DNA of 64,000 nucleotides, taken from positions 434,001 to 498,000 of the forward strand of contig JAVLUZ010000599.1 of assembly GCA_036768485.1 (NCBI GenBank), written 5' to 3'. Position numbers and translations under genes: made by a program. Numbering within the stretch: position 1 is the stretch's first letter; every line of letters begins with the position of its first letter. Shown piece by piece: positions 33,001 through 48,000 of the stretch. The DNA is from Mermis nigrescens. Its lineage: Eukaryota; Nematoda; Enoplea; Mermithida; Mermithidae. Below the pieces are notes generated by a model. The model had not been told where the DNA came from. It was given only the letters and a program-made list of their open reading frames with translations, and ran no database searches.

Positions 33001-36000
33001 CACCTTTTTACAGTCTTTGCCTTCCCAAAAATCTTTGTGCATGTACAAAGACGGTCCCGAAAAGTTTTTGTACATTGGGAAAAATTCTTTTCAGATACTA
33101 AAAAAACCCGTAGTTTTCCATAATTTTGGCTCAGTGAATTTAAATGTCTATAGCTCGTTGAAAAACGTCGAAAAATGTGATTTTTGTCAACTATTATGAC
33201 GAATTTTTTGAGATGTAGACCAATTTATGTTGGGTTCGGCTCCCCCTCCCCACTGGCCGAATCCTGTATACGGGCCTGTTTATTTATATTGACATTTTGC
33301 CATGGCAAGCGAGCAGCTCCTGCTTACTGTCTTGCTTTTCGTTGAGAGATAAAATGTATTTCATGCTAATAAAAGTTCAGCATTTCTAAATAGGTGCTAA
33401 CAGATATCTTTTCTCTTAAACTGGATAATAAGCCTATATATTAGCAAGCAGTCTAAAAATGGATTTTTACAGATATTTTTTTGTTAAATGCAGCATCGGA
33501 AACGCTAGCGCAATAGTATGGCGGCTTGAAATTTTATGTCTGAATACAATTCTGGTTCTTTCTTTTTACTTGTTTATTGTCAAATGTTTTTTTATGAATA
33601 TTTCTTATTTATATGAGTGTTACTATGCCAATTTAACTTAAAATGCGTATTTTGAATTCGATAAAAACATGAAGTCACTGTAACTAATAATGGAGATAAT
33701 GACGGTATTATAATTTTGATAATCGTTAATATGTATCAGCCATGGTTTCTTTTGTATTTCTGAAAGATTTTTCAGCGGTAAAAAGACTCGAGCAACCTTT
33801 TTTGCTTACGTACAATAAGTTTCTGACGCTTCGCGCCCGAACTCATCTCTTGTGTGTGCCTTTGAAAAGCTCGAAATTGAGTTTAGATCGGTAGAAGCAT
33901 CAAAACCTCGCGGATCACTGTGTTATTTCTCCATGTAAAGTTTCAGCATTGAAATATGTATAAGATTAAATCGGATAAGTGCCTTACTCCACTGTAATAG
34001 AGTACTTTGACGCGATGTTTGCTCGATAAAACTTATGAACATCTTTTTACATCTTTTTACACACGCTAAAATTATTTTGTACCCAGTCAGTTTGTCGTAA
34101 CAAAGCTTTAAAATTGTGTTTCATTCAGATGGTGAGAATGTGGAAGTGGCGTTTTTTGTCGATTGAATATTTCTTATTATACGTCAATAGAACAATCGTA
34201 AATTAGTTGAAAACGACAAAACATCGAAATTTTCCGCCTTATTGATCAAATTTTGTACCTATTATTTTATCAGAAACCCGAACAATTTAGTAATATTCAC
34301 GGGGTAGCCACTCACCCGGGAATTCGGAAAACCCAGGAAAAGCCTGGGGATTTTTTTGGCACCCGGGAAACCCGGGATTTTTGTCAAGAAATTTAGTTTG
34401 AACTCAGTTTTCGGAGGCCAAAAGTATTAAATTAATAGTACAATGTTACATTTTTATCGCTTATTTGTGTGTACAAAATGTACAAAGTCTTTTAGGAGCC
34501 ATCTTTTTATATGTACAAACGGACCTTGTACAACAAAACTGCCTGGAAGCCATTTTCTGTTCATATATGTAGGTTTCAAAACAATTTAAACAGCGATTTT
34601 TGCATAGTTTTCTTCTATTTTCAATTAAAAATTTCGATATTTCGCATCAAATGCTATAAATACAGGAAATCAAGCAGTAAATCATGCTTCTAGACGTCTC
34701 TCCGCCTCAATTTCACAAACTTTTCAGCGCTTCGTCCAGATTTTTGTTAAAGTCAAAGAAATTTAATGATTTTTTCACACAAAATTGTCTAACATTTTAA
34801 AATTTTCTGAAAAAAAATATTGCGTCAAGTGATTTTATGTAAAAGTATGCATTGTGAAACACCGAAAAAACGCTATTTTGCGCGTTAAGGGCAAATTTTT
34901 TGGACCTGTTTTTGACTGTTCTTGGAAAAGTTGGGATACCGCCCCTCTCCCTTGAGGAAATCCTAGATCCGCCACTGGTCCTATATATCTTTAAAATGGC
35001 AGGATTTGCATTTAGAATGGAGAAATAGCAAATTTTCTGGCGCTTCGCGCCGTTTTGAGATAATTTTCAGTAATTTTTGGCGTGAGTAACCCGGAAATTA
35101 TCTGAAATACACTACCAAAGATCGAAAACCCTGTTTTACCATACTAAAGTCGCTACTGTACTATATTATAGGCTGCGAGAACTGCTATCGACAACTCTTA
35201 AGCATCATTGAAAAAGAAATTATGATTGTTCCAAAATGTCTCGTGTCGTTTTTGCATTTGTTTGATTAAAAGTTGCTTGTGCCTCATCCTTTTTCATCTT
35301 ATCATAACACTGCGTATATAGTGTGCGTTTAAAGCATGACATAAAACCGGAAAAATTGTCCATAAATCACCCGGTAAACCCGGGAAAAATCCGGGAATTT
35401 TTTAGGGAAAACCAGTGGCCACCCTGTATTCAATAATAAAATTTGAAAAACGGAGCTTGCATTAGGTACTGTACTATGTCATGTATATTGTAGTACTCTA
35501 AAATTTACTATATACATATGTAAAAATGATCAATTACTTTGGTATCACCTTTTCAAACAAGGGGGACCATTGATTAAAACTTCTGATATTAGCGACTGTT
35601 TGACATGCATAGCATGGGGATACGCATCAAAAACTTCCTTCTTGACGTTTCTGACGATGCTCTGTCTTTTTAAAACGTAAAAATAAAATAAATTTCAAAA
35701 AATTTCCTAAAAAATTGACAAAATATCTTCTAAAACTGAGTAGTATATGCTGATGCTCAGGCCCCCGAAATGGGAAAATTTTTTCTTTTCCCCAAGGGTC
35801 CCCTAAAGGGAAAAATGAAAAATATGTGAAGTGCGTCTGAAACACCGCCAAAACAGGTTTTTAGCGTACTTTTGAGCTAGTAAACTCAATATTTTCCGAC
35901 GCCGGATTTATTGTTTGTGTATAGTTTTGTCTTCTAAACCGCTAAACATCGTTCAAATTTGAGTTAGACATAGAGAGCATGTCAATTTTTTTCCAGCGCT

Positions 36001-39000
36001 GTGCGCCGGATTCATTGTTCAGCTATAGTTTTTGCCTTCTAGCTCACTCAAAACAACTCAAATTTGAGTTATGACATGGGAATCATGAAATTTTTCCGGC
36101 GCTTCGCGCCGTATTTATTGTTTATATGTGTTTTTATGTCTTCTAGCCCGCTCAAAACCGCCCAAATTCGAGCTTGACATGCAGAATATGTCAATTTTTT
36201 TCGGCGATTGGCGCCGAATTATTAATTATATCTGTATTGTTTTTCTCTGTTAAGCACAATGATTAAGTGCAGAGGCAAGAGATGAGAAATAATTCGTCGA
36301 TTAAGTGATGAGAAATCAGCTTAAATGATAAATTTGCTGTATATCAACATGAAATAGAGTGAAAATTTTTCAAATTTTTCTATGAAACATTTCTTCACCA
36401 TCGTATACAGCTCGCCGAGATACGCTCAAAACTGCCTTTATTTTCGCCTATCTCCTAATGGTTTTCGAGATAGTATCTGGCTTCAAAAATTTTCGCCCCC
36501 TCCCCCCCCCCCCCGAAATAAAATCCTGGATACGGGCCTGCTAATGCTTCACACTTTTAATAAACAAATAGCTAAAAACGCTTTTTCTACGAATTTTTGA
36601 AAATCGCGAATTTCGGGGCGTGAGCAGACATGGGGATTCGGGAGGGGTGTGAAGTTTTAATGTAATCTTTTGACTTAAAAATCATTTCAGCGTTTCTGTC
36701 GATGCTTTATCGTTCGAGAGCATAAAAAGTAGGGATGTCCCAAGCCCCGTCCCCGGTGCCGGGGCTTATATATGTCTTGCCCCGGCTTGGGGCTGAAACA
36801 TTCGTAATTAATTGCAAAACTAAGATTTTCTTTCAAAATCAATCTTAGATATTATGAGGAACCAAAGAAATGGTATATTTCAGAATACTGACGAATTCAA
36901 ATATCAAAATTTGATCGTTAAATTGTTTCTATAGCTCTTGGACCCAACTTAAGCAATTTAAACTCAGCGTATTTGCTTCACTTTTAAATTAGTTATTAAT
37001 AAATCTATTAAGATTTTTTATTATATTACTACATATTATTATATCATTGATATATTTTATTTATGATTTGTTTATTAATGTTATAGTTCATCTCGAAATG
37101 CATAGCCTGAATCGGATGAGGAATAATTTCTTTCTATTCTTTAAGATCTTACTTATAAATGAAATTCGATGATCTGCTAACTCTTAGAAGACGGAATGCA
37201 TAAAATTAATTAAAGGATCGGTTTGAGAAGGAAGCGAGATTCGATGCTGTGATCTCAGTTCTTGGTGCACTGACCTAAAATCGTATATAAATATTGTTTC
37301 GTACATAATTCACAATTTTAAGAAATTTCTTGAAAATTAAGCTTGTGTTGTTGGGAATATTTATCGCATCTGCCACAATCTTGGCAAGAAAAAGAGGTTT
37401 AAAATTTGTATATCCATGATTTTTATGGCATAGTACAGCTGGAAGACACGACTAATTCGGAATAGAAGATGTAGAATCGGGATTCTTAAATCTAAGAATT
37501 GCAATGTACATAATCAATAGATAAATTAACAGTTTTTTACTGAAAATTAATGAACTTTCAAAGTGTAAATTCGAACAAAATGATAATGTTAAACCTTAAA
37601 AATGCTTTGAACTGAAATGCTTACACTTTGTTTGGCTTTTCAGCGAAAAAATTAATCCTTACCATAAATAAAATGACGAGCACGTAGCATCACAAAAAAT
37701 TTATATTTTTCTAAAAAACTGACCTCATTCATTAGTTGAGTGCTTAGATCCTAAGAGATATGGGTATTCTATTTTGAACTTTAAAATTACCTCGAAATTC
37801 TTTACCTGCCCGGAAATCAGTCATGAAGTTTTGAAAATCTGGACACAGTTGCACATGTATGATATATCACTAATAATTGTCATTTAATTGGACTGATTCA
37901 GTATCAAGTGCATCATTGATATTTTTCAAACCGTTTTTTAACTTCTTAAGCGTTCAATTTAAAGTCATTATACGGTGAAGTACCTGAAATTAAACCCCTT
38001 TTCATAGTTATATGATTAGGTATTAAAGTAAAAAAGCGCCGTAAATAATTTTAAGTGCTCACTTATAGGGTCAGCATAAATTAGTATACATAACATCTTG
38101 CCCCGGCCCCGGCAAAAAAGCCTACCCCGGGACATCCCTAAAAAAAGATAATAAAATTTGGAAAAATACAAAAATCGAATAAATCGAAGAAAATATCATC
38201 AAAAAATGAGTGTATGGCGCGATCGAAGCGCCCGAAAATTTGACGCTTTCGAGCAAGTTGATAACTAAAAACGCTTAGAACTATACCTGGGCGTGGGGAA
38301 TTTGGGGGGTATGCACCGCCCCAGAAACCGAAATACCAGAATTCAATTTTTGAAATTTGTTTTGTTTTTTTCGCAATTTTTTGATGCCAATCGATAGTGC
38401 TTGAGGAGAAACGTTGAAAAAATGGTGTTCTTTCGCCATACCATTATTTTAAGGCCATTTTTTGACCTTTGAAAAAATCTTGCACCCCCCAGAACTTTGG
38501 TGGCGCCCACTTATGCTTAGAACGTACCTTTTCTACGATTTTTTTGGAAACTTTTGGAAAATCGTAAATTCTGGTGAGGTGAAAAATTTCTGTGTTGGGG
38601 TAAAAAATTTATCTGAGGTTGAAACCCCCTAAACTCCCCTTCCCTTAAGATCATGTATGGGCTGAGGAACCCCCTCCAGATCATGTATGTCTACTGCTAC
38701 AAATTAATGTTAACAAGCGTAGATGGCAGCAACGCTGGGGATGCTGGCGAGGATGGCGAATCTCCAGTCAGCAGTGCTAGTGACGCGACAAAGTTAAGTG
38801 GTGCGGCTCGTGTTGACCAATTGGTCGAAACATTGAGAGTTCTAGAAGGGGCTCCCTTCACAGTTCAGCGTTTAGCCGAATTGTTGGTCGATCCTACCAA
38901 ACATTATAAACGTGCTGACAAATTTTTTAGGTTACTGAACATATTCGTATTAACTATTCTTCGTTTAAGTGCACCTAGTGATTTTTTTCATTTCGAAGAC

Positions 39001-42000
39001 GTTAGTCAGCAAAACTGAATTTTCTTTGAATTTGGAGAATTAATAATAAAATAGGTTAATTAGAGCAGCAAGATTTATTTGTATCACTGAAAGTAGTATG
39101 TATAATATTTAACTCGTACAAATAATCGCAAAAGGATAGAAAATGCGGAATCGTCGTTCCTGGGTGCGGTCGAGTGATGTCTAATTACATGATTTGCCAT
39201 TGATAATAATAATAATAGCAATTAAATTTCTGTGTCAATAGGACTTTCATTTGCTAGTCTATATAAGTAAGTTGCTAGCATATGTTGATGCACAATGTCA
39301 GGGTCGACAGAGGGGGTTAGAATCCCAAAAATACGAAAGAGTAAATTTAGTGTTCACGATTTTTTTGCTAGTCAAACGACGAAAATGGGCAAAATGGCCT
39401 ATAAAACGCTTTTTGGTAATGATGCGGCATTTTTACGGCATTTTCAGTCCGTTTTGACTGCATTATATCTTTAACAATGAGAAAGTATAGAAATTGGTTA
39501 ATGAAAAGAGAAATTTTGTTTTTACTCCGTTTTGACACAATTTTGGACGCTGTAGGCACAAAGCGCCTGAAAAAATTTTGATATTACTGCTTTTCTCCTC
39601 AAAAATAATGCAGAAAACGTTCCGTCAGCTCAAAATCGCTGGACCGTAACGGCAGTGGCGAATCTAGGATTTTTCTTAGGGGGCGGTATCCCAACTTTTC
39701 CAAAAACAGTCAAAAATAGGTCCAAAAATTTGCCCTGAGCGCGCGAAATAGCGTTTTTTGGTTTCTTACATTGCATACTTTTACGTAAAATCACTTTTGA
39801 CGCGATATTTTTTCTTAAAATTTTAAAATTTTCGACAATTTTGTGCGAAAAAATCATTAAATTTCTCTGACTTTAACAAAAATCTGGCGCGAGTGCCAGA
39901 AAATTTATGAAATTAAGGCGGATAGACGTCTAGAAGCATGATTTACTGCTTGATTTCCTGTATTTATAGCATTTGATGCGAAACATCGAAATTTATTCAT
40001 TGAAAATAGAAGAAAACTATGCAAAAACAGATGTTTCTGCTGTTAAAATTGTTTTTTGAAACCTACATGAACAGAAAATGGCTTCCAGGTCGCAAAGAAA
40101 GTAAATAAATGTCATTAATAGGTATCATCCGGCGCTTAGCGCCTGAAAAATTTGAGAAATTATGGTCACTGATGGCCAAAAATCATTGCGAATTGCATAT
40201 CCCTTCTTTATCTCGCCAAATATTTTAGGCCAATGGGGGGCGGCCGCCACCCCCTTGCCCTCCCCTTAAATCCGCCCCTGAGTACCGGTCTGACTGACGC
40301 TTCAGGAAAGTAATATCCCCTCAACTTTCCCCCACCCTATGTGCATTTATGCCTGGTATCATTCATTAAAAAAATTAGCGCGGTTTTTTCTGGGCTAAAA
40401 ATTTTGGTCTATTGATAATCTTTGCGCGCCTTTTCGTTTTCGTTCAATCCTCATTCGGTTGCATTGCCTGAATAGTGTATTCACTAGTGATATTCCAAGC
40501 TCCTGCCCAGGTGCCGAGGCTTATGCTCCGGACTGGGGAAAGGCTTGCTTCGGGTCGGGGCTAAAACATTTGTAATTAATTACAAAACTCTAAGATTTTC
40601 TTTCAAAATCAATCTTGGAAATTATGGGGAACCAAAGAAATGGTATATTTCAGAATACTGACGAATTCAAATGGCAAAATTTGATCGTTAAATTGTTTCT
40701 ATAGCTCAAATGTAGATTTGGACCCAACTTAAGCGATTTAAATTCAGCGTATTCGCCTGACTTTTAAATTAGTTATTAATAAATCTATTAACATTTATCA
40801 TTAATATTATTATTATTATGTCATTGATACATTTATAATTTATTTATCAATTTTATAGTTCATTTCAAAATAAAGAACCTAAATCGGGTGACGAATAATT
40901 TTTTTTATTCTGTCAGATCTTATAACTGAAAGTCGATAATCTGTTAAATCTGAACGAGGAAGCGAGATTCGATTCGATACAGTAATCGCAGTTGTTGGTG
41001 TCCTGACCTAAAATCACATGTAAATATTGTTTCGTAATTCACCATTTTAAGGAATTTCTTGAAAATCAAGCTTGTGCTGTCGGGAATGTTTATCGCATCT
41101 GCCACAATCTTGGCAAGAAAAGGATGTTTAAAATTTGTACATCCATGATTTTTAAGGCTTAGTACAGCTGGAAGACACGACTATTCGGAATAGAAAATGT
41201 AGAAACGGGAGTCTTGAATCCAAGAACTGCAATGTATGTAATCAATAGATAAATTAGCCGTTTTTTACTGAAAATTAATTACTTTTAAAGTGAAAATTCG
41301 AACGAAAATGAAAATATTAAACATAAAAAATGCTTTGAAATGAAATGCATACACTTTGTTTGGCTTTTCAGCGAAAAAATCAATCTTTACCATAAATAAG
41401 ATGACGAGCGCGTATCATCACAAAAAATTTTTATTTTTCTCAAAAGCTGACATCATTCATCAATTGAGAGCTTAAAACCAAAGAGGTATGGTTATTGTAG
41501 TTCGAACTTTAAAATTACCTCGCAATTCTTTACTTTCTCGGAAATCAGTCATGAAATTTTGAAAATCTGAAGACCGTTGCACGTTTATGATTTATCGCTA
41601 ATAATTGTCATTCAATTGGACTGATTCAGTATCACGTGCATCGTTGATATTTTTCAAACCATTTTTCAACTTCTTAAGCTTTTAATTCAAAGCCATTATA
41701 CGGTGAGAAACCTGAAATCAATCCATTTTTCACACTTATATGATTGAGTACTAATGTAAAAATGTACCTTGAATAATTTTAAGTGTACACTTATAGTGTC
41801 AGCATACAGTAATATGCATAACAGCTTGCCCCGGCTCCGGTGCCAGAGCATAAGCCCCAGCCCTGGCTAAAAAGCCTGCCCCAGGACATTTCTAGCGTTT
41901 ACATATGCTTATGGTTGAATAAAAGTGCCTGAATCAATTTCTACGCAACTAAAACACCTGAAGTATTAGTAAAGTATAAGCCAAATTAAGAGTTCGATTA

Positions 42001-45000
42001 TACGATTAAATTAAATGTGTTTAATTTTTTCAATTATACGGAAAATTTGGATATTTTATAAATTAAAACTTCAGAAATATAGAATTATAATTTTGAATTT
42101 CCCCTTATGGAGGGGGTGGACCCATGATAAATCGGTGTATATGTCAGAAACTTCGTCGGAATAGTTTGTAAAAACAACATTTTTTCTTTTCGAGAAAATT
42201 TTCAAAAACGAGTCGCGCTCAAAACAAAATAATGAAAAATTTTTCGAATATGGCGCGAAGCGCTGAAAATTTGAAGATTTTTAATTAAGAGATGCATTTT
42301 TCATCATTTCATGCCTTATCCTTCCTTCTAAAAAGACTTCATTCTACAAGGTAGCGTCCTCTCTAAATACTGCATTGCACCTGGGCATACTTGTAACGGC
42401 TTTAAATTTCGGGAAGAGGGTCCCCGGACATTTTCAAGGATAGGGGTAAATGAACTGCAATTTTAGGCCAAAAACGACTACTAAAAACCGCCTAAAAATG
42501 ACCAAAAATCGCAAGTTTTTCCAAAAATCGGGGATTAAAAATTTTTCTAATTTTGGGACGGATGCACACATGAGCGTGGGGGGTATACGCTCCCTCCCCC
42601 AGAAGTTGAAACACCCCCTCACATATTACTGTAGACCCCCAGTATTATATTTTTAATAACATTGTTGTCGATTTTCGGCTATTTATGTCGATTTCACTGC
42701 CCTCCTCCATAATTTTCTTGCTGCGCATGTATGGAGGGATGGAGGACGACCAACATTCCCCTCATGTTACATGTCTGCACCTACATAGGTGAGCAGACAT
42801 GCACAGCATGGAAATTCTGGGTGGGGGATTTTAAAGTGCCTTTTGGGCTCAGTTGCTGGGTAAGCGTCAAAAGCATATTTTTTCAGCGTTTCTAACGATG
42901 CTCTATCTTTCTGGAGTATAAAAACATGAAAAATTTAAAAAATGAAAAATTTGCGAATAAATGGAACAAAATTTAGTTAAAAATGGGTTTATGGAATTAA
43001 ACACCTTTGAGCAAATAGATGACTAAGCAGCGCCTTTTGTACGAATTTTTTGGAAACTTTCGAAAAATTGCGAATTCTGTGGGGGTGAAAAAATATCGGG
43101 GGGTTGAAACCCCCTCTTAAGATCATCTTGGTACATAGGTAAGGTATTTGTTTTTTATTTATTCATATTTGTTTTCGCAGAGCTTTAGAGAAAAATCTGC
43201 TTGTCGTCACTACGTTGACTCCCGAAGGTCGCCGACCGGTCGATTCGTGCGACGACGATAATTTGGCGGCGATTGCCCGCGAGGACGACCGCTTGACGGC
43301 TGCTCGTTCGCCGTCTAAACGGCAGCGATTCGACGTCGAGTCGTCGGACGCTTACTCAGACGACGCTGAGAACTCGGCGGCGAAACGACGTTACGCCGTC
43401 GCTCACAACGGCGTCGACGTCGGCTGTAAACGTGAGGAAATTTCTGACGACGGTGCCGCGAGTAGTCACTCGGAACCATTCGCCGATGTAGGTCATTATC
43501 GTATATATGCGTTTGGGCACACCGTGTGACAGGGATGATGGGCGATCTCCCCCAGCCAAAGTTGGTCGCCCCCCCCCATCCTCCCCAAAACTAGAACATT
43601 TTTCACCCTTTTCCCGATTTATGGAAAAAATCGAGTTTTTTTGGTGTTTTTTACCATTTTCGGCCAAAAGTTCGAGCCTATTTACTCCCCCTGAAAATGG
43701 CCGGGAACTCCCGCCCAAAATTTCGAGCCGTAGCATGTATGGGTCTGACCATACCTAGGCGTGGGGAGTTTGGGGTATGCAACCCCCCAGAAACCAAAAT
43801 ACCCCCCCAGAATTCAATTTTTGAAATTTTTTAATTTTTAAGGCCATTTTTTGACCTTTGAAAAAACTTAAGCCCGAAACATGCTTCACGCGATTCGCGC
43901 CGCAAAGGGGGTTTGCGGCCACAGTATACCCAAAAATGTGACGTCATGGCGCGAAACTGGCGCGGCGAAATTCATCTGCCGCTTTGCGTCACCTAGGCAT
44001 ACTTCACGAGGTGCAGTCGCCGTGCGGCAAGTAAAAAATGGCGCCAACTGGGCGACCCTTCACCGCTTTGCTGCCGCTTTGCTCGATGTTGGCATACTCC
44101 GCGCGAATTGCCGCAATGATAACGCGTTGATTTCTTTCATAATCGATTTTTTTTAAATCGGCGAAAGCTCATTTAAATTCATTCATGCATTTACAATGTA
44201 GAAATGACATTTACTATGTAGAAATACAAGAAATGACAAAACTTCGAGAATCAATGACTGAACGTCTTGCATCCTGCATGAATTTTTTAACACTATTTCT
44301 TCAAAAGACAGGTATGTGCGCAATAATTAAAAGCTACACAACAGAATTGGAGAAAGTCCGATCAAAAACGTACAAATCCAGTACTGCCACATACGTACTT
44401 CTATGACATTTCAAAATCGACGAAGATCGTTTACGCTCACGTCAGATACGTACTTCATTATAGATTCAGAGCAGATCGATACCGGCGCACCTCATTAGCA
44501 TTCGCGAGGAAAGTCCAAACGTTTGGACTTCTGCGGCGCGGCGGAAAAATTCGAAAAAATGCTAAAAATAGACATTATTTGCTTCTCGCCGCGCGGTGAA
44601 GTATGCCATGAAAAGCGGCAAAAAAAGTGGACTTTAGCGAATTGGGTTGCGGCGCGGCGGCCGCTTGAAGTATGCCTTGGGCCGCTTGAAGTATGCCTTG
44701 AAATGCGGCGCGGCAAACTTCGCGCCTCGCCGCGCGGCGCCAGGAAGTATGCCATGGGTCAGCGCGAATTCGGCGCGGCGACCGCTGCGGCGAATTTGCG
44801 CCGTTCGCCGCGCCGCGTGAAGTATGTTTCGGGCTTTACACATTCCCCCAGAGCTTTGGTGCCGCTTACCTATGGGTCTGTCTGAATCCCCTCAAAAATC
44901 GAAAATATCCCCAAAATCGATAGACCGCCAGAATTGAATATTAGGTGCTGTTTTTGGCAATTTGCCCCATCAGAATAAGTCCAGAAATTGATTGCTGCTC

Positions 45001-48000
45001 CTGTACGGTCATCATACTGGCACAACATTGGGATTTCAAGGGGGTCAGCCATGAAAATTTTTTCCACAAGTGCGTTTATTGAAGCGTAAAAGAAAAGGCA
45101 CGCGTCAAAACATCATTTTGACATTGTTGGACGGTGATACTCTTCTTAGAACATATGACTTTGGATACTTTAGACCTATAATCTAAAAAAAGCATGACGT
45201 TTTCTGGGATTTCCGCGAAATCGGAAATTCTGCATGGTAAGCATTCAGCAGCCATTCTGAGGGTTAAATTCCCTAATATAAAAATGTGCGTACTGCGCAA
45301 TATGTCATTTGTAGTAACCAGACATGCCCAGCCATAGATGTAACACCTCAAAATTTGTTTAGGGTCCCCCGGCCTGTCTTAGGGGGTCTCCAATGGTTGG
45401 CCAAAAACACCTAGATACGGCCAACAAATTCAATTTTTTGAAAAGCGGGAAGGGGGTCTAACATTTTCTGGCTTTGGGGATCGGGGGGAGGCAACAAACC
45501 TTGGCCGGGGGATCCCCCATCCCTTCCATTACATATACGTGCCCATGCACACCATGGGAGCTGAAACTTAAAATTTTTTCAGTACCTCTTGGGCTTGTAC
45601 GTCTTTTTTGTTCAAGGTTCCATTTTAAATGTACAAAGATTGTCCCTAAAAGTCTGTGCACTTTGTACATGCAAATTGTTGGGTACTATAATATGGTAAA
45701 GTATTTTGATTTGATAAAACTTCGACCTTCTGACCTGTTGCAGTGTATTTTAGTCAATTTCTGGGTCTCTGACGACAAAAAATGGCAAAAATTGTCTCAA
45801 AAACGGCACGAAACGCCAAAAAACTTGACATTTTTCTTTTCTAAATGCAAATTCTGTCATTATTAAAACACTTATATCGAGTCGATAACTCATTTCGGCG
45901 CGAAGCGCTGAAAATTTTCGGGAATTTCTGACTTTTTTACAGTCTTTTTATTTTTGCACATGTACAGACCGTCCAAAAAGTCTCTGTACACCGGAAAACA
46001 TCTTTGCCGAATACAAAAAACCAATGGTATGCGACAAAAACGCCGTTACCTAGCGTTTCTGATGATGCTCTTTCCTTCTTGAACATTTAAATATTCTAAA
46101 AAATTTGGAAAAATATGAAAAAATCGACTAAATTGAACAAATTATACTCAGAAAATGAGTAAATGATGCGAAGCGCCGAATATCTGACACGTTTGTCACC
46201 TTTTTTACAATTTTTATTCTAAAAGTCGAAAATTCTGCGAGGGTTAGACCTTCCAAACCCATCATCCTACGATCATGCATGATAGAAAGAAAGAACAGTT
46301 TAAATCATAGATTAAATAAACGTAAGTCATATTACACTTGTGTGTGCGTGTCATATCGTCATTACACATTGGCGTGGGGGTCTGGACTACCTGAGAATCC
46401 GGCGGAGCCCCGGAACTGATTTTTTGGCGCTATTTTTGGCAGTTTTGCCCCATCGACCCCCAGAATTTGGCTGCTGCGCATGTATGATCGTCACTCACAT
46501 GCATTTGACCACTTAATATAGAGTATGTGACCTTAAACTTAGGGGACAAAATAGACAAACAAAGGTCTTCGTCGTAGTCAGGCTAGCCACGGAGGGATGA
46601 AATTTAGACCTTATGAATCAGTGATAAAATCGAAAATTGGTTTAAAAGACTTGAAAGAAAATAAAAAATTGATAAAAAATATAATAATTGTTATTTAATG
46701 ATTTTAATTTAGTTTTATAAAATATGTTCTACAATCGCCTGAAGTTGCATTATTTCGGACCATAACTGCTCTACAGTATCTAATTTTGGGCTTTTTAGCG
46801 GGGGCAGTCCTAAAATCTTTTTACAACCCTTTCCTTTTGTATGCGATTTTTAGACATGAAATTACGTATGAGAACCTAAGAAAACCTGCATTCTTTTTTT
46901 GGAATTGACATTTTACTCTACAGTACCTATTCACCTTAATATTAATGCGTTTTTATTGCACATTTTTATTATACTAATTGAAAGTGGGAAGTACATATCT
47001 ATTAACGCTCAATGACACGCCCTTAAAACTGGTCAGATTCCATACTGTGCTAATTATTTCTAGATTAACAGTTTGCAACAGGACAGTGTGGACACCAGCT
47101 CGATTGACATAAAAAGCTCGGATGTGTCTGATGTCAAAATCAATAGCGCGATAGAAACCCCAATGGATTGTGATAACGATATCGACACTCCGAACGTGGT
47201 AATTTGAATTTTTCACGGTGACTTTTTCTGCGTTTTTAATAAGTATTGCATTATCTCATTAGTGGTCATTGACGAATGTAGTTGGAAGATGTAAGAGCAG
47301 TGTTTTTTTGTACAAGGTCCGTTTGTACACGTACAAAGATGGTCCCTAAAAGTCTTTGTACGTTTTGTACAAACAAAGTTTTGGGTACCTACTATAATAT
47401 GGTTCAGTAGCGATTTCAATGTGGCAAAAACAGAGTTTTTCGACCTTTGGTAATGTATTTCAGCTTATTTCTGGTTTTCTGAGGGCAAAAATCACTAATA
47501 ATCGCCCCAAAACGGCGCAAAACTCCAAAAAATTCGACATTTTTCCTTTCAAAATGCAATTTCTGACATTGTTAGATATATAGAACACACAATTACTCAA
47601 AATTTCTGCGAATTTCAAAACTTTTTTGCAGTTTTTGTCTTCCAAAAAATCTTTGTACATGTACAAAGACGGTCCCCAAAAGTCTTTGTACATCGGGAAA
47701 AATTTTTTGCCGAATACAAAAAACACTGTGTAAGAGACAACCTGTTTTTGTATTTCTTTACACTTAGTTCATATAGCTAGGAATGGACGTGTACAGTTAA
47801 CACAATAAATAAGGATAATATGCGAAGAGCCAAAATAAATGCCTTAGCGGTTAGTGTATGAATGCGATCTTAGTTTATTCACTCGTTAATTGTTGATCTT
47901 CTCTATGATATATGCATGAACCTGGGGAAGGGGTAGCCACCTACCCAAAGTTGGCAGTCCTCCCTACCCTCCTCCTCAGAGCCAGATAATTTTCAACCAC

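Larger units (their letters stand above)
36624..38675 (+). mobile_element. Family F13 copy carrying two younger hAT elements
   Basis: F13 sequence runs 36624-36729, 38141-38281 and 38516-38675. It is interrupted by F8 (36730-38140) and F1 (38282-38515). Joining these pieces restores a standard F13 order (CATCATTTCAGCGTTTCTG, then GAGTGTATGGCGCGAT, then CTTAGAAC, then CCTTTTCTACGAT). Confidence 0.7.

Noticed and set aside
43356..43758. Frames overlapping PPP4R2 exon 4 on both strands
   Set aside because: Exon 4 is GC-rich, so antisense frames stay open by chance. The + frame joins exons 3 and 5 in phase and has homology.
44495..44885. Long overlapping open frames on both strands
   Set aside because: They lie in the GC-rich Harbinger-like MITE, where stop codons are rare. 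The translations are Arg/Ala/Gly-rich and follow the internal DNA repeats.
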